DNA of 64,000 nt from positions 26,908,001 to 26,972,000 of the forward strand of contig OZ316894.1 of assembly GCA_973895155.1 (NCBI GenBank), given 5' to 3'. Shown one piece after another: positions 36,054 to 46,237 of this stretch (position 1 is its first letter; every line of letters starts with the position of its first letter). The DNA comes from Marsupella aquatica (taxonomy: Eukaryota; Marchantiophyta). Under the pieces are notes generated by a model that saw nothing but the letters and a program-made list of their open reading frames with translations, was not told the origin of the DNA and ran no database searches. A program made the translations under genes and the position numbers.

Positions 36054-37421
36054 TGTGATGCCTAGCCAGGAATCACTAGGCCAGTTAAGTGGGGAAAATG
36101 GAGGTGTACCCTAGAAACACATTAGTATAGTAACAAAAACAAGGAAAATATAAACAATTAAGGGTGACTATGGAACCCAGGCCGAGGCCGGAAGTAAGGA
36201 CGTCGGGGGAGAGAACACAATTAGGGTTAGGGCGCGCTAAGCATCGGCGGCTAGGGGTAACCAACGGGAGGAAAGACCAGAGGAAGAGGGGTAAGGACCG
36301 CTCGCAAGGAATGGTGGCTCATTTGCAAGCACGAACTGGGCAGACAACTACGGGAGGCCAACTGCTGTCAGTTGCTTAGGCGAGCACTCTAGGCGGGAGC
36401 ATGTACCAATGATCAACTCAAGGAGGGTATGAACAACGTCAATCAAGCGGCACATTTTTGGGGATGCCTGTTCGAACGGCAACTGAGTACATTGGGACTT
36501 ACGAGGACAAAGAATCGGAGAGAGCAGCTTGAGAACGGCAGGAGCTCGCTCGACTGTGGGAGCTGCAAAAATCTGCCTTCTTAGGAGGAGAACTCATCAA
36601 GGCCGAGTTCTTGTGGACTCCTATTGCCAATCAGCTCAACAATCTTCTGTTTTGCGAAGACAGAATCGTCGGCATTCGGAAGCCATCAACCACTGCAACA
36701 ATGTGCACTGGGAGTTGAAGGGTAGCACAGAGGGGTGGACAAAGGCAATGCTGCTAGGAGAAACATCCACGGCAGTTGAGATGAAGAGGAAAGAAAACAA
36801 CAACGAAGAGGCCACCCCGGCCAAAAAAACGAGGTCGGCGACACCAAGAAGGCCAGTAGAGCAGCAAAACAGGAGGCAGGAAGAAGCCAAAGAGGAGGAG
36901 GTCGATCCCATCAATGCCATTCCAACAAAGGATGACACCTGGAAAGGATGGGCGGCAACCCTACCAGAGGAAGTGCAATTACACTTTGCACGAGAGGAGG
37001 ATGCGTGCTTTACAGCCATGCAGACCAAGAAGTACCAAGGCTTCATGGCCGGATCCAGCTTGGAAGCCTTCATAAAATTACCATGGCTGAAGCCGGAGGT
37101 GCCGGACTTAGACTTATTAGAATTTGTGGGATCATGGGAACCCGAGACCAATTCCACGAGGGTGTATGGGAAGGATTTCTATCTCACTCCCCGGGTGATT
37201 GCCGAAGTGTTTGGCTTGTCGATGGGCAATAAGACCAAAGTTGATACCAGGAAGACCTTGCCTGACAAGGAGTTCCGGTCGTTCCCAGGACCATCAACAA
37301 AGAATGGCTTCTTCCGGAACACCTGCACCAACCCACGCATCGGAGAGATGATCGATTTCTTGCGGATGACCATGCATTGTAACTTGCCGAGGGCAGAGAT
37401 CGGCAAGGCTCAGGTCTACCT
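36054..37421 (+). mobile_element. Truncated copy 1 of the two-ORF element
   Basis: It starts with the same TGTGATGCCTAG as the complete element at 43915 and follows it to about element position 1374 (CAGGTCTACCT at 37421, against CAGGTCTATCT at 45290), where unrelated sequence begins. The ORF1 copy is broken by frameshifts in its first 500 bp, and only 36690-37421 keeps the correct frame. It is older than the copy at 43915. Confidence 0.88.
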
Positions 37422-38150
37422 ATATATATTATCGGCGCATTACAGCAGTAGTGCAGCGGCTGTGTGGCTGTTTTGGAGGCCTGTAACAAGTGTAGTGGCG
37501 GTCGTGAAGGAGAGGGTGTGGTCGTGTTTATACAAGCATCTGGCCCGTTCATTTAAAATCCACGGCCAACATTCATTGTTGACTTTCCATGCTAACATTT
37601 ATTGTTTACTTTCCATGGCTGATATTTATTGTTGACTTGTCGTGTCGAGGAGGTACTTTCCACGGCTAACATTTATTTTTGACTTTTCACGGTTGATATT
37701 TATTGTTGGATTGTCCTATCGAGGAGAAACTTGTGGCGGAAAAGCAAGTTGATATTTATTGTTGACTTGTCTTGTCGAGGAGATACTTGTGGAATGATGA
37801 TTTGTATACATAATTATGTTAACCGTATATTGTAAGAACTGGGATTTTCCATTGAAGATTGGATTGAATTGAAGTCCTTGCGCATGATCTTGCCCATCTA
37901 TCTCTTCTTATTGACAGTCCAGATTTTCTCTGAATTTCCCCTCTTTCTAGACTAAGTGTTGGCTTTTCTTTATCATCTTCCTTGTCCATCTTTTACAACT
38001 AACTGCACAATGTGTCAGTCTGCCCTTGTTGTGGCTGTCTATACTCAGGGATCAAAGGTTCAAAGGTTTAGTGTTGATTTTCCCTTTTGTGTTGGATTTT
38101 CTTTATCATCTTTCTTGTCCATCTTTTACAACATGGTTGTCTCTATCCCA
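37422..38150. other. Spacer with imperfect repeats
   Basis: Between about 37577 and 37795 a unit with GATATTTATTGTTGACTTGT and GTCGAGGAGATACTTGTGG recurs about three times imperfectly. Near 37960 and 38085 a TTTTCTTTATCATCTT and TTGTCCATCTTTTACAAC repeat occurs. No gene. Confidence 0.55.
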
Positions 38151-38151
38151 A

Positions 38152-38932
38152 CAAACAACTTCCCTGCCAACTCCCAACCCACAACTCCCCCAACCCTAAA
38201 CAAGACACAACTCCCCAAATGAATCCCTCAACCCCAACACCCAACTCTACAACAAATTAAATCCCTAACTCCAGACTTTCTCAACCCCCAACACATCTCC
38301 CCCAACCCATGCCACAACCCACAACCAAACTCCCCAACTCACTCAACTCCCAAGTTGAACACACAACTCTCAACCTACCCAACCCAAGACACAACTTCCC
38401 CTTGAACCCACAACCCCTCAATCCCCAACACACAACTCCCAACCCCCTCAGCCCCCAACACTACACCAAATTTTGTAACTCCAAACTTTCTCAACTCCCA
38501 ACATAAATCTCTCAACCTACCCAACCCAAGACACAACTCCCCAATTGAATGAATCCCTCAACCCCCAACACCCAACTCTACAACAAATCAACTCCCTAAC
38601 TCCAAACTTTCTCAACCCCCAACACATCTCCCCCAACCCATGCCACAACCCAAATTTCCTAACCCAATCTGCAACCAAGCTCCCCAACATACAACTCTCA
38701 ACCTACCCAACCCAAGACACAACTTCCCCTTGAACCCACAACCCCTCAATCCCCAACACACAACTCCCAACCCCCTCAGCCCCAACACCACACCAAATTT
38801 TGTAACTCCAGTCTTTCTCAACTCCCAACATAAGACCCTAAACCCATGCCACAACCCACATTTCCTAACCCAATCTACAACCAAACTCCCCAACTCACTC
38901 AACCCCCAACACACAACTTCTAAACTAAGAGT
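38152..38932. repeat. C/A-rich minisatellite, period about 330 bp
   Basis: GAATCCCTCAACCCC at 38221 recurs at 38551, and CTCTCAACCTACCC near 38366 recurs near 38695, a period of 329-330 bp. A partial third unit ends near 38932. Within it ACAACCC and CCCCAAC words repeat. The minus strand is G-rich with many GGG runs. Proline/threonine/asparagine-rich translations here are artefacts of the repeat. Confidence 0.88.
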
Positions 38933-39159
38933 CAAAATAAAGTAAAATCTTTACTAGGGTACTCTACTATGTATAATATCTATGCTAGCAAAGTTTCAGA
39001 TTTTTCTAAAACCTCTAAGTATCTCAAATAAATTGGTAAATTGTCAGTGTTATAAAAAATGAAAGAAAAAAATTCAGTTTTTTCTAAGTGTCAGGAATTT
39101 GGCGGATGTTTTTCAAAGTGTTGCCTGAAATTTGATCTTTAAGCAACATCGGTTTTTGG

Positions 39160-39790
39160 GCCTTCAGGTGGGATGCCTCACGAAGCATTGGATCTTTGAT
39201 GGTTAGGTAGTGGACGCTTTACATAGCGTCAATACTTGGCAGATGCTTTAAAAGAGTTGCAATTTTCTTTTGTCTTCTACGGATGGATGCTTCAAAAGCG
39301 TCTAATGAACTTAAAGGGCATCGGGGGCTTGAATGACTGGATGACGGATGCTTCAGTACTTGGTGTCATGTTAGAAAGCGTTCTCTCTCTGGCTTCTCAT
39401 GTGGACGCCTCACGAAAGCGTCTAGTGCTTGCCAATGTATGGTGAGGGACACTTCATAAAGTGTCCAGGCGTTGAGATTTGATAGTGGGCATCAATACTG
39501 ATAGACGCTTCAGAAACTGAAGCGTCAACTCTTCACTTTGGATTGGGGACACTTCATAAGCACTTGATTGTGGTGGACGCTTTAGAAAGCAGCAGCTCCT
39601 ATTATCATCACACACAGACGCTTTATAAAGTGTCGAGCCTATTTTCACTTCAAAACCCTAAATCTATATTGTGATGGACGCTTCCGAAAGTTGCATCTTC
39701 ACTTGGAATTACTTGAAATAGAGTAACTAGAGGCAGATGCCTCATAAAGCATTAGAATAGAGTGGACGCTCTATAAAGCATTGGCTTTTG
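39160..39790. repeat. Left array of quasi-palindromic hairpins
   Basis: About a dozen units of consensus GGACGCTTCATAAAGCGTCC recur every 30-60 bp with variation. Some are perfect stems: GGACACTT-cata-AAGTGTCC near 39449, GACGCTTCAG-aaa-CTGAAGCGTC near 39503, and GACGCT-ttacat-AGCGTC near 39212. The same motif lies in a second array on the other side of the gene at 39871-41925. Confidence 0.85.
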
Positions 39791-39870
39791 CTCCAAAAAA
39801 GTTAGGAAAATTCCAAAAACACTCTTATTGAATAAGAAAGTTGATCTTTACTGATTTGGAGTTGTCAAGA

Positions 39871-41925
39871 TTACATAGAAGGCCAAATGTCGAGTAGAGG
39901 TAATTGAACAAGTCCTCTAATAGCTTGTGATCCTTTAGTACGGGAAGATGAATGAAGTTGGATTCTCTTCAAGTGTTCTCTCAATCTAATAAGGTCTCTC
40001 TCATATTTATACTGAATTGCATATCCATCATGAGAGACCCAGACATAGTAGCTATAAGGCCATGGTTTTCCTGGAAGTACAGGAGGAAATGGACAGGACA
40101 CCTGTCTAAGAGTATACACCCAACACCAGATTTCATACTCAGAGAATTTTGTTCTCCTATCCTTATCTATTGGTGGTACTATGTTGGGAAGCGTGTACGT
40201 GGAAATCAAAGTACGTATACCTTTAGGACATATCCCTGGTAAAATCTGCTGTTGCTGTTTGATGCTCTCAACTTCCAAATGTCTGAAAGCTATAGGATAG
40301 TCCTTCTTTGTCCAATAGTGAATAGAAGCAAGATTAGGGACTGGAATAGGAGGTGGTAACTCAACCGGTCTTCCCTACCATGGTGGAATTCGAATAATCC
40401 TAGGATCTACCTCATCGTCACTGCCATCACTAGGTGCTCCTATCCATCAAAAAATTACTGTTGGAGTTGAGGAAGGAATCACAGACTCCTTAGCAGGTGG
40501 ATATGGTGGAGTCTTAGGAGGAGTTCTGGTGGGTACTAGCCTTGGTGTCTCTACACCTGTAAATTCTGCATGTGGAAGCTCCTGCTCGAGCTGTATCTCC
40601 TCTGTATAAACAGTTGTCTCACCCCTAACTTCAACTGGTTCCTGTATATTGACATTCAGTTCCTGTTCTTCCATCTGAGCCTTGCCAAAATCTTCAGCAG
40701 CATGCAACTCCACTAAATCTCTAGCTCTTTGTAATCTCTTCCATGGTCTACGACTATAAGTGATGTGATACTCATCTAGGGCTCGAGATGTGGAATCTGT
40801 TTCATAGTCCTGTAATGAAGCATCCTGCTCTACTACAGCTAGAGATGGGGGTAGGTAGGGCAACTCCTCTTGTACACTATGTTCTGCAAAAGAGGGTAAA
40901 AATGAAGCTTCACCTGGTGATTTCTGAGTTGCTTCCAATTCCTGAATAGCTTCCTTTGGATTATCCAAGGGACTGAGTCTCTCAAATTGCGAATCAGCCT
41001 GGACCTCCTCCATCAGCTTTTCTTCAATTTCATGCCTAGTTGTTGCTCCAGTTCCCATGAATTGTTCATATAGCTCCTCATCAACTGTACAAGCTTCCTC
41101 TACTGGAACTTGAGTTGTATGCTCGTGCGCTTCAACCAAACTACGGACATTTGGCAACAACTCTGCCTCCTCACAATCTAGTAAGGTACATAATGCATTC
41201 AAGGTAGCCTGTGAATTGTTGAGCTGCTCCTCTGGGTTACACTCACATCCACTTGTACCTTAATCATCAAATTTTGATAAATCCGCTTCTCTGTCGGTAG
41301 CAAGCACCCCTTCCTATAGTAAATATGCGCTAAGTAGGGGGTCAATTGCACCTTTTTCAGCTTCCTCTCTCTTACTCGGTTTCTAAAATTCTTCACTTGT
41401 GTGTGGATCACTCTATGTAGAATTTGTGTCCAATTAATTGCCTTCCTCTGTTCCACGAAGAAAATCACAGTAGCTGCAAATGACAATGTAATGCGTGTCT
41501 GACTCTCAGGGTGAAAGATAGGGGAGAGAAAACAAAATAGATGTTGTAGCGGCACTTCTATACAATCTGCCGCCACCCAGCCATTTCACCTCTTGAATGT
41601 CCCCGGGTAGAACAGAGATTCAATATATGCCTTGGGTTCACCTTCCACTTTCTGTAGTCCTTCTCCTACACTCGGAGTTGAATAGACTATCGAGATGAGC
41701 TCTTCATTCCAATTGCTTGGTCGTGCATTTACCCTAAACTCCTTCCTCTCCGTCCCATTCACCTCTGTCAATCAAACTGAATTCGCAAATGCTCCAAGGA
41801 AACTTCAAGAGATTCTTCAGGCCCATAGTTGTCAAATCTTCTCTCAATTGCCTTCGATCATCTATACTCAATGGTACTACAATAGCTACCGGACGTGCAG
41901 TGACGTTCAGCTCTATTTCCGCCAT
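39871..41925 (-). pseudogene. Broken gene of unknown family between two hairpin arrays
   Basis: Minus-strand coding runs through several frames: 41925-41734 (IELNVTARPVAIVVP, LKNLLKFPWS), 41771-41586, 41576-41199 (SQTRITLSFAATVIFF, LTPYLAHIYYRKGCLL), 41202-40447 (a 251-codon acidic stretch) and 40278-39871 (YEIWCWVYTLRQV, PWPYSYYVWV). The first half is reminiscent of the ORFs with a plant-mobile-domain-like fold that accompany plant transposons; this is a guess from pattern. Frame changes make it a pseudogene or multi-exon gene. The surrounding hairpin arrays suggest that gene and arrays form one mobile unit of about 3.3 kb, though terminal repeats were not found. Confidence 0.4.
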
Positions 41926-42104
41926 TACTCAATCTACAATCTTCTCATTCATAGCTCCACTTTGATCAGGACTTCCGCATCTTCTATGGCAACATCTTCT
42001 AGGGCAAAGATCTACTAACTTAGCTTCTTGCCACTTCTCTTCTTTGACCCATTAGACATCACAATCCAACATCATACTTGGGAATGTTCAGAAATTCAAA
42101 CTTT

Positions 42105-42445
42105 TATTGGACGCTTCGCCAAGCGTCCTAAATCCGGACGGAAATCCTGAGCAAGTGGATGCTTTCCAAAAGTTTGTGTTCTCTCGCAGATGCTTTACAA
42201 AGTGTCTTGTATATTGGGTCATGGAGTGGACGCCTCATAAAGTGTCCTGTATATTGGGTCATGGAGTGGACGCCTCATAAAGCGTCCTGTATATTGGGTC
42301 ATGGAGTGGACGCCTCATAAAGCGTCTAGTGGACTTACATGACCAGATATACAGGATAGTTTAGGGTTTATGAGGCGTCCACATGTGGACAAAGTGTGGA
42401 CAAAGCCTCTTGTAAATAGGGTACTTGGGCTGGACGCTCGCATGT
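42105..42445. repeat. Right array of quasi-palindromic hairpins, with 40-bp tandem units
   Basis: It opens with a perfect stem GGACGCTT-cgcc-AAGCGTCC near 42109. Units starting at 42188, 42228, 42268 and 42308 repeat at exactly 40 bp and share GTATATTGGGTCATGGAGT between hairpins. Near 42368 one unit is inverted. It mirrors the left array. Confidence 0.88.
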
Positions 42446-42662
42446 ATTATTGTAGCTCGCATTATCTTAACATCAATATTTTCAGGCTCCCAAAATCTGG
42501 TTTCAATTAATTAGATTCTGCAGCCATCAAGTCATTTTAACATTGATGTCCTTAGTTCAAGCATTTTTCCTTCATTAGATGGTAGAGTTGCCACATCACA
42601 TTATACAGTGGTTGCCCACATGTATCGCATTACACAGTGGTTGCAGCTAGTCACTTTGGAAC

Positions 42663-43914
42663 TTGAACTTGCAATCTAAAAGTATGAGGGCTATAATCAC
42701 AAAGGAGTTTGATGACCATTTTCAGTCTTTGCGGTTAGAACTTCTACCTCCAATTGCTGAGCTAACTCCATGGCTAGCACAGTCTAAATGGCACGAGCTT
42801 GCGGCCCAATTCATGCCAAAAGGGGTACCATTTTTTGCAGGTGAAAGCACAGATGCTCCCACCACCAAAGTAGGGCAAATCTCCACTCTCATATGTCAGT
42901 CAAGTGGTGACTATCTACATGAACAATGTACAAGATTTGGTTCTTAAAGAGGTGGATTACAGATTGAGATCGAAGACTAGTGGAGAAGACAAATATCAAT
43001 GATGATGTTGCAGTGGGATTCAATCAATTGAACTCAAAATCATCGAGGAATAGGTACTGTGATATAATCACAGAATTCATTCTCTGCTTGCTTCGATCTT
43101 CTTCTGACGAGCTTAGTTCGGACATTCATATTTTTCAAACAAATAGAGAAGAAATGGAAATTGCTCTTCAAAAATTCATGGGTCAACTCAATGAATTAGA
43201 TGACAATTCTATTGAGGATGTTGATTTGGCTGTTCTACATAATGTGTTGATTCATCTTTGGACTCCAAAGATGCCTACAACACTTGAAGCAGGAAGAGGT
43301 TTGAACTGTATTTTCACTCGGTTTCTTATTTTACATTCACTCATAAAAGTTGGCCACAGTCCAGAAGCAGAAGAGTATTCATTTCGGCATGTTTGTCATC
43401 TTACACAACCAATGGCGATACTCAAATATTGGGCTAGGGTGACCATTTTGATGCACCTTGCACAATGTTTTTGGCATAAAAACCCAAGCACCATTCTTAA
43501 TGAAGAAGCTGATCGACTTCTTCAATATTTAAGTGACATAGCACTACCTACTCCATTTACTATTATATCGCAATCTCTACGCTTGGCAAATAGGATTACT
43601 GCAGGGACTCCAGTATGGCCAAGACTGGTACCATTGAATGCCAATAATACAACATGTCTAGTTGATGGTGAAACTATTACAATCGACAATTTTTGAGATA
43701 TGGTGCATGCTATTATTCAAGAAGCCCACTCAATTTTAAATTGTGATGTGCTTCTTGGTCTCTGAACAGATTGGGTTGACAAGCTACTTAAGGAGAGTCG
43801 TGCTATTTACGACGATGTCAATAACACAGAAGTTGGGTACAACTTTGTCACAGATCCTCGCAACCGGATTCTTCAGCAACATGGCCTCGATCTACTAACA
43901 CACTTGTTTGTTGA
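42663..43914 (+). pseudogene. 5' part of tyrosine-recombinase/RecQ-helicase gene, before the insertion
   Basis: A long reading frame from 42980 runs to the insertion point with two in-frame TGA codons: 43694-43696 and one about 70 bases later (CTC TGA ACA). Both fit CGA-to-TGA changes. An earlier piece (42663-42947, with LLPPIAELTPWLAQ) is in another frame, so a further frameshift or intron lies near 42950. The protein includes IHLWTPKMPTTLEAGRG, FRHVCHLTQPMAILKYW, and VGYNFVTDPRNRILQQHG just before the break. This matches my recollection of the long N-terminal region of large fungal RecQ-like helicases, which also carries a 'VGYSFLSDPRN'-like phrase. The frame resumes exactly at 48575 after the inserted element. 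Confidence 0.7.
43910..43914. other. Target-site duplication, left copy (GTTGA)
   Basis: GTTGA precedes the element start TGTGATGCC and recurs at 48575-48579 after its end. Removing the element and one GTTGA keeps the helicase gene frame (VD then PKIRG), which confirms the boundaries. A sixth base (T) also matches. Confidence 0.85.
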
Positions 43915-44029
43915 TGTGATGCCTAGACAGGAATCACTCGGCCAGTTAAGTGGGTAAAGCAGGAAGGCACCCTAGGAACACCTTAGTATAGGGACAAAAC
44001 AAGGAAAATATAAACCATTAGGGGCAACC

Positions 44030-46222
44030 ATGGAACCCGGGCCGAGGCCGGAGGTAAGGACGCTGAGGGTGAAAACTCGATTAGGGTTAGGGCGCGTTAA
44101 GCGTCGGCGGCTAGGAAGGATCAACGGGAAGAAGGACCGGCAGAAGAGAGGGGTAAGGAGCGCTTGCAGGAGATGGTGGCTCATTTGTGAGCACGAACTA
44201 GGCAGACGACTACGGGAGGCCAACTACTGTCAGCTGCTTAGGCAAGCACTCGGGGAGAGAGTAGATACCGACGATCGACCTAAGGAGGGTATGAGCAACG
44301 TCAATCAAGCGGCACATTTCTGGGGATGCCTGTTCAAACGGGCAACTGAGTACATCAAGACTTACGAGGACGAGGAATCAGAAAGGGCAGCTCGAGAACG
44401 GCAGGAGCTCGCTCGATTGTGGGAGCTGCAGAAGACGGCTTTCTTAGGAGGCAAACTCATCAAGGATGAGTTCCTGTGGACGCCTACTTCCAATCAACTC
44501 GACGATCTTCTGTTTTGCAAAGACAGCGTCGTCGGCATCCGAGAGGCCATCAAGAACTGCAACGACATACACTGGGAATTAAAGGGTAGCACAGAAAGGT
44601 GGACCCAGGCAACGGTGCTAGGAGAAATCTCCACGGCAGTAGAGATGAAGAGGAAGGGAGCCGTCAACGATGAAGCCACCCCGGCAAAAAGAACGAGGTT
44701 GGCGGCACCAAAGAAGCCAGCCGAGCAACAGAGCAGGAGGCAGGGAGAAGCCGAAGAGGAGGAGGTCGATCCCATCAAGGCCATTCCAACCAGGGATGAC
44801 ACCTGGAAGGGCTGGGCGGCAACCCTACCGGTGGAGGTGCAACTACATTTTGCACGAGAGGAGGATGCATGCTTTACGGCCATGCAGACCAAGAAGTACC
44901 AAGGCTTCATGGCCGGATCCGGCTTAGAGGCCTTTGTAAGATTACCATGGCTGAAGCCGGAGGTACCGGAGTCAGACCTATTAGAATTCGTGGGGTCATG
45001 GGAACCCGAGACCAATTGCACGAGGATATATGGGAAGGATTTCTATCTTACTCCCAAGGTAATTGCCGAAGTGTTTGGCTTGCCGATAGGCAATAAGACC
45101 AAAGTTGATACCAGGAAGACCTTGCCTGACAAGGAGTTCCGGTCGTTCCCCGGGCCATCAACGAAGAATGGCTTCTTCCGGAATACCTGCACCAACCCGC
45201 ACATAGGAGAGATGATCGACTTCTTGCGGGTGACCATGCATTGTAACTTGCCGAGGGCAGAGATCGGCAAGGCACAGGTCTATCTGGCAGAAAGGCCAGA
45301 CCCAAGCCGGGACTACAACGGGTACCTCCTCAACCAATTGAAGATCTTAAAGGAGGAGCAGCAGGTAATCGGCATGGGGAGCGTGTCGCGGCTTGGCTAT
45401 CACATGCCGCTATTGTGCCGGTATGCCAGAGGTCAGACTTTTGCCCCAGTACTTCCCCTGCAGGTAAGGGCACCCGAGGAAGCTCCAACGCCGAGGCTGT
45501 TGGCTGAGAAGCCTCAACCACCTGTTAGCCCTACGATCGAGCAGGTGTTTAGGCCCAGGAAGGAGGACTTGCCGATGCAGCAACCAGGCATGCAGAGTCT
45601 GCTGAAACTACTGGAGAAAGAAAAGAAATCGGCATCGGCAACAACAACAGCAACGGCAACAATGCAGGACACTACTACAGAGGTAGGCCTACACCGGCTC
45701 ACAAGAGAAAACCCCTTTGTTGGAGACAAGGAGAGAATCAGGCCGGAATCCAAGCCAGGTGTTCGAATGTATGTGGGAATCTCAAGCTCCGAATCTGAGG
45801 CAGAATTGCCTGAAGCTCCTACCGACGAAGAGGAGAGGGAGAAGCCGGACGTCCAAGAAGTAGAGGAGGCAGTGGAGGACTGCAGCCATGATAATTCCGG
45901 CTATGGGTCGGACCATCACGTTCCAGGAGTAAGGACCTGTGGCCGGTTTGTCCCCACACTTCCAAGGGTAGTGCGAGGGGACCCCAACCAGCAGAGTAGC
46001 CTTGAGTCTCCCCCACCAAATGTTGCTCCCCCGAGCTTCGACGGCATAAAACAGACGGTGCAGGAATTTCAGGAGCGAATCAGGCAGGAAGAGGAGGCAG
46101 CCCTGGCTAGGGAAAAGGATTTACCAGGAGGAGATTGGCCGGAGGACATCAGGCGGCTAGCCAAAAAAGGAAGCAAACCTCTAGCCACGATTGAAGAGAT
46201 CCGCAAGATGGCTTGGGAGTAG
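44030..46222 (+). CDS. Element ORF1: 730-residue protein with a plant-mobile-domain-like region
   Basis: Open without interruption from an ATG 115 bp inside the element. The N-terminus is very basic (many R, K and G in residues 1-50), as in nucleic-acid-binding or nuclear proteins. A charged helical stretch follows (about 110-150). Residues about 270-440 form a conserved block (LLEFVGSWEPETN, YGKDFYLTPKVIAEVFGLPI, GFFRNTCTNPHIGEMIDFLR) whose pattern recalls the domains in ORFs carried by plant transposons. The C-terminal third is proline-rich and acidic. No catalytic motif is recognised. The stop lies 15 bases before the ORF2 ATG, a bicistronic layout unusual for a plant gene. Copy 1 preserves the conserved block at high similarity, so it has been copied as a unit. 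Confidence 0.7.
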   Translation: MEPGPRPEVRTLRVKTRLGLGRVKRRRLGRINGKKDRQKRGVRSACRRWWLICEHELGRRLREANYCQLLRQALGERVDTDDRPKEGMSNVNQAAHFWGCLFKRATEYIKTYEDEESERAARERQELARLWELQKTAFLGGKLIKDEFLWTPTSNQLDDLLFCKDSVVGIREAIKNCNDIHWELKGSTERWTQATVLGEISTAVEMKRKGAVNDEATPAKRTRLAAPKKPAEQQSRRQGEAEEEEVDPIKAIPTRDDTWKGWAATLPVEVQLHFAREEDACFTAMQTKKYQGFMAGSGLEAFVRLPWLKPEVPESDLLEFVGSWEPETNCTRIYGKDFYLTPKVIAEVFGLPIGNKTKVDTRKTLPDKEFRSFPGPSTKNGFFRNTCTNPHIGEMIDFLRVTMHCNLPRAEIGKAQVYLAERPDPSRDYNGYLLNQLKILKEEQQVIGMGSVSRLGYHMPLLCRYARGQTFAPVLPLQVRAPEEAPTPRLLAEKPQPPVSPTIEQVFRPRKEDLPMQQPGMQSLLKLLEKEKKSASATTTATATMQDTTTEVGLHRLTRENPFVGDKERIRPESKPGVRMYVGISSSESEAELPEAPTDEEEREKPDVQEVEEAVEDCSHDNSGYGSDHHVPGVRTCGRFVPTLPRVVRGDPNQQSSLESPPPNVAPPSFDGIKQTVQEFQERIRQEEEAALAREKDLPGGDWPEDIRRLAKKGSKPLATIEEIRKMAWE

Positions 46223-46237
46223 AGGCCGCGATGGGCG

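Noticed and set aside
38309-38945. Pro/Thr/Asn-rich frames on the plus strand and a Gly/Leu/Val-rich frame on the minus strand
   Set aside because: They are translations of the C-rich minisatellite and have no start context or domain.
42188-42347. 40-bp regular repeats as a CRISPR array
   Set aside because: The supposed spacers are identical to one another and the context is eukaryotic. It is an ordinary tandem repeat within the hairpin array.
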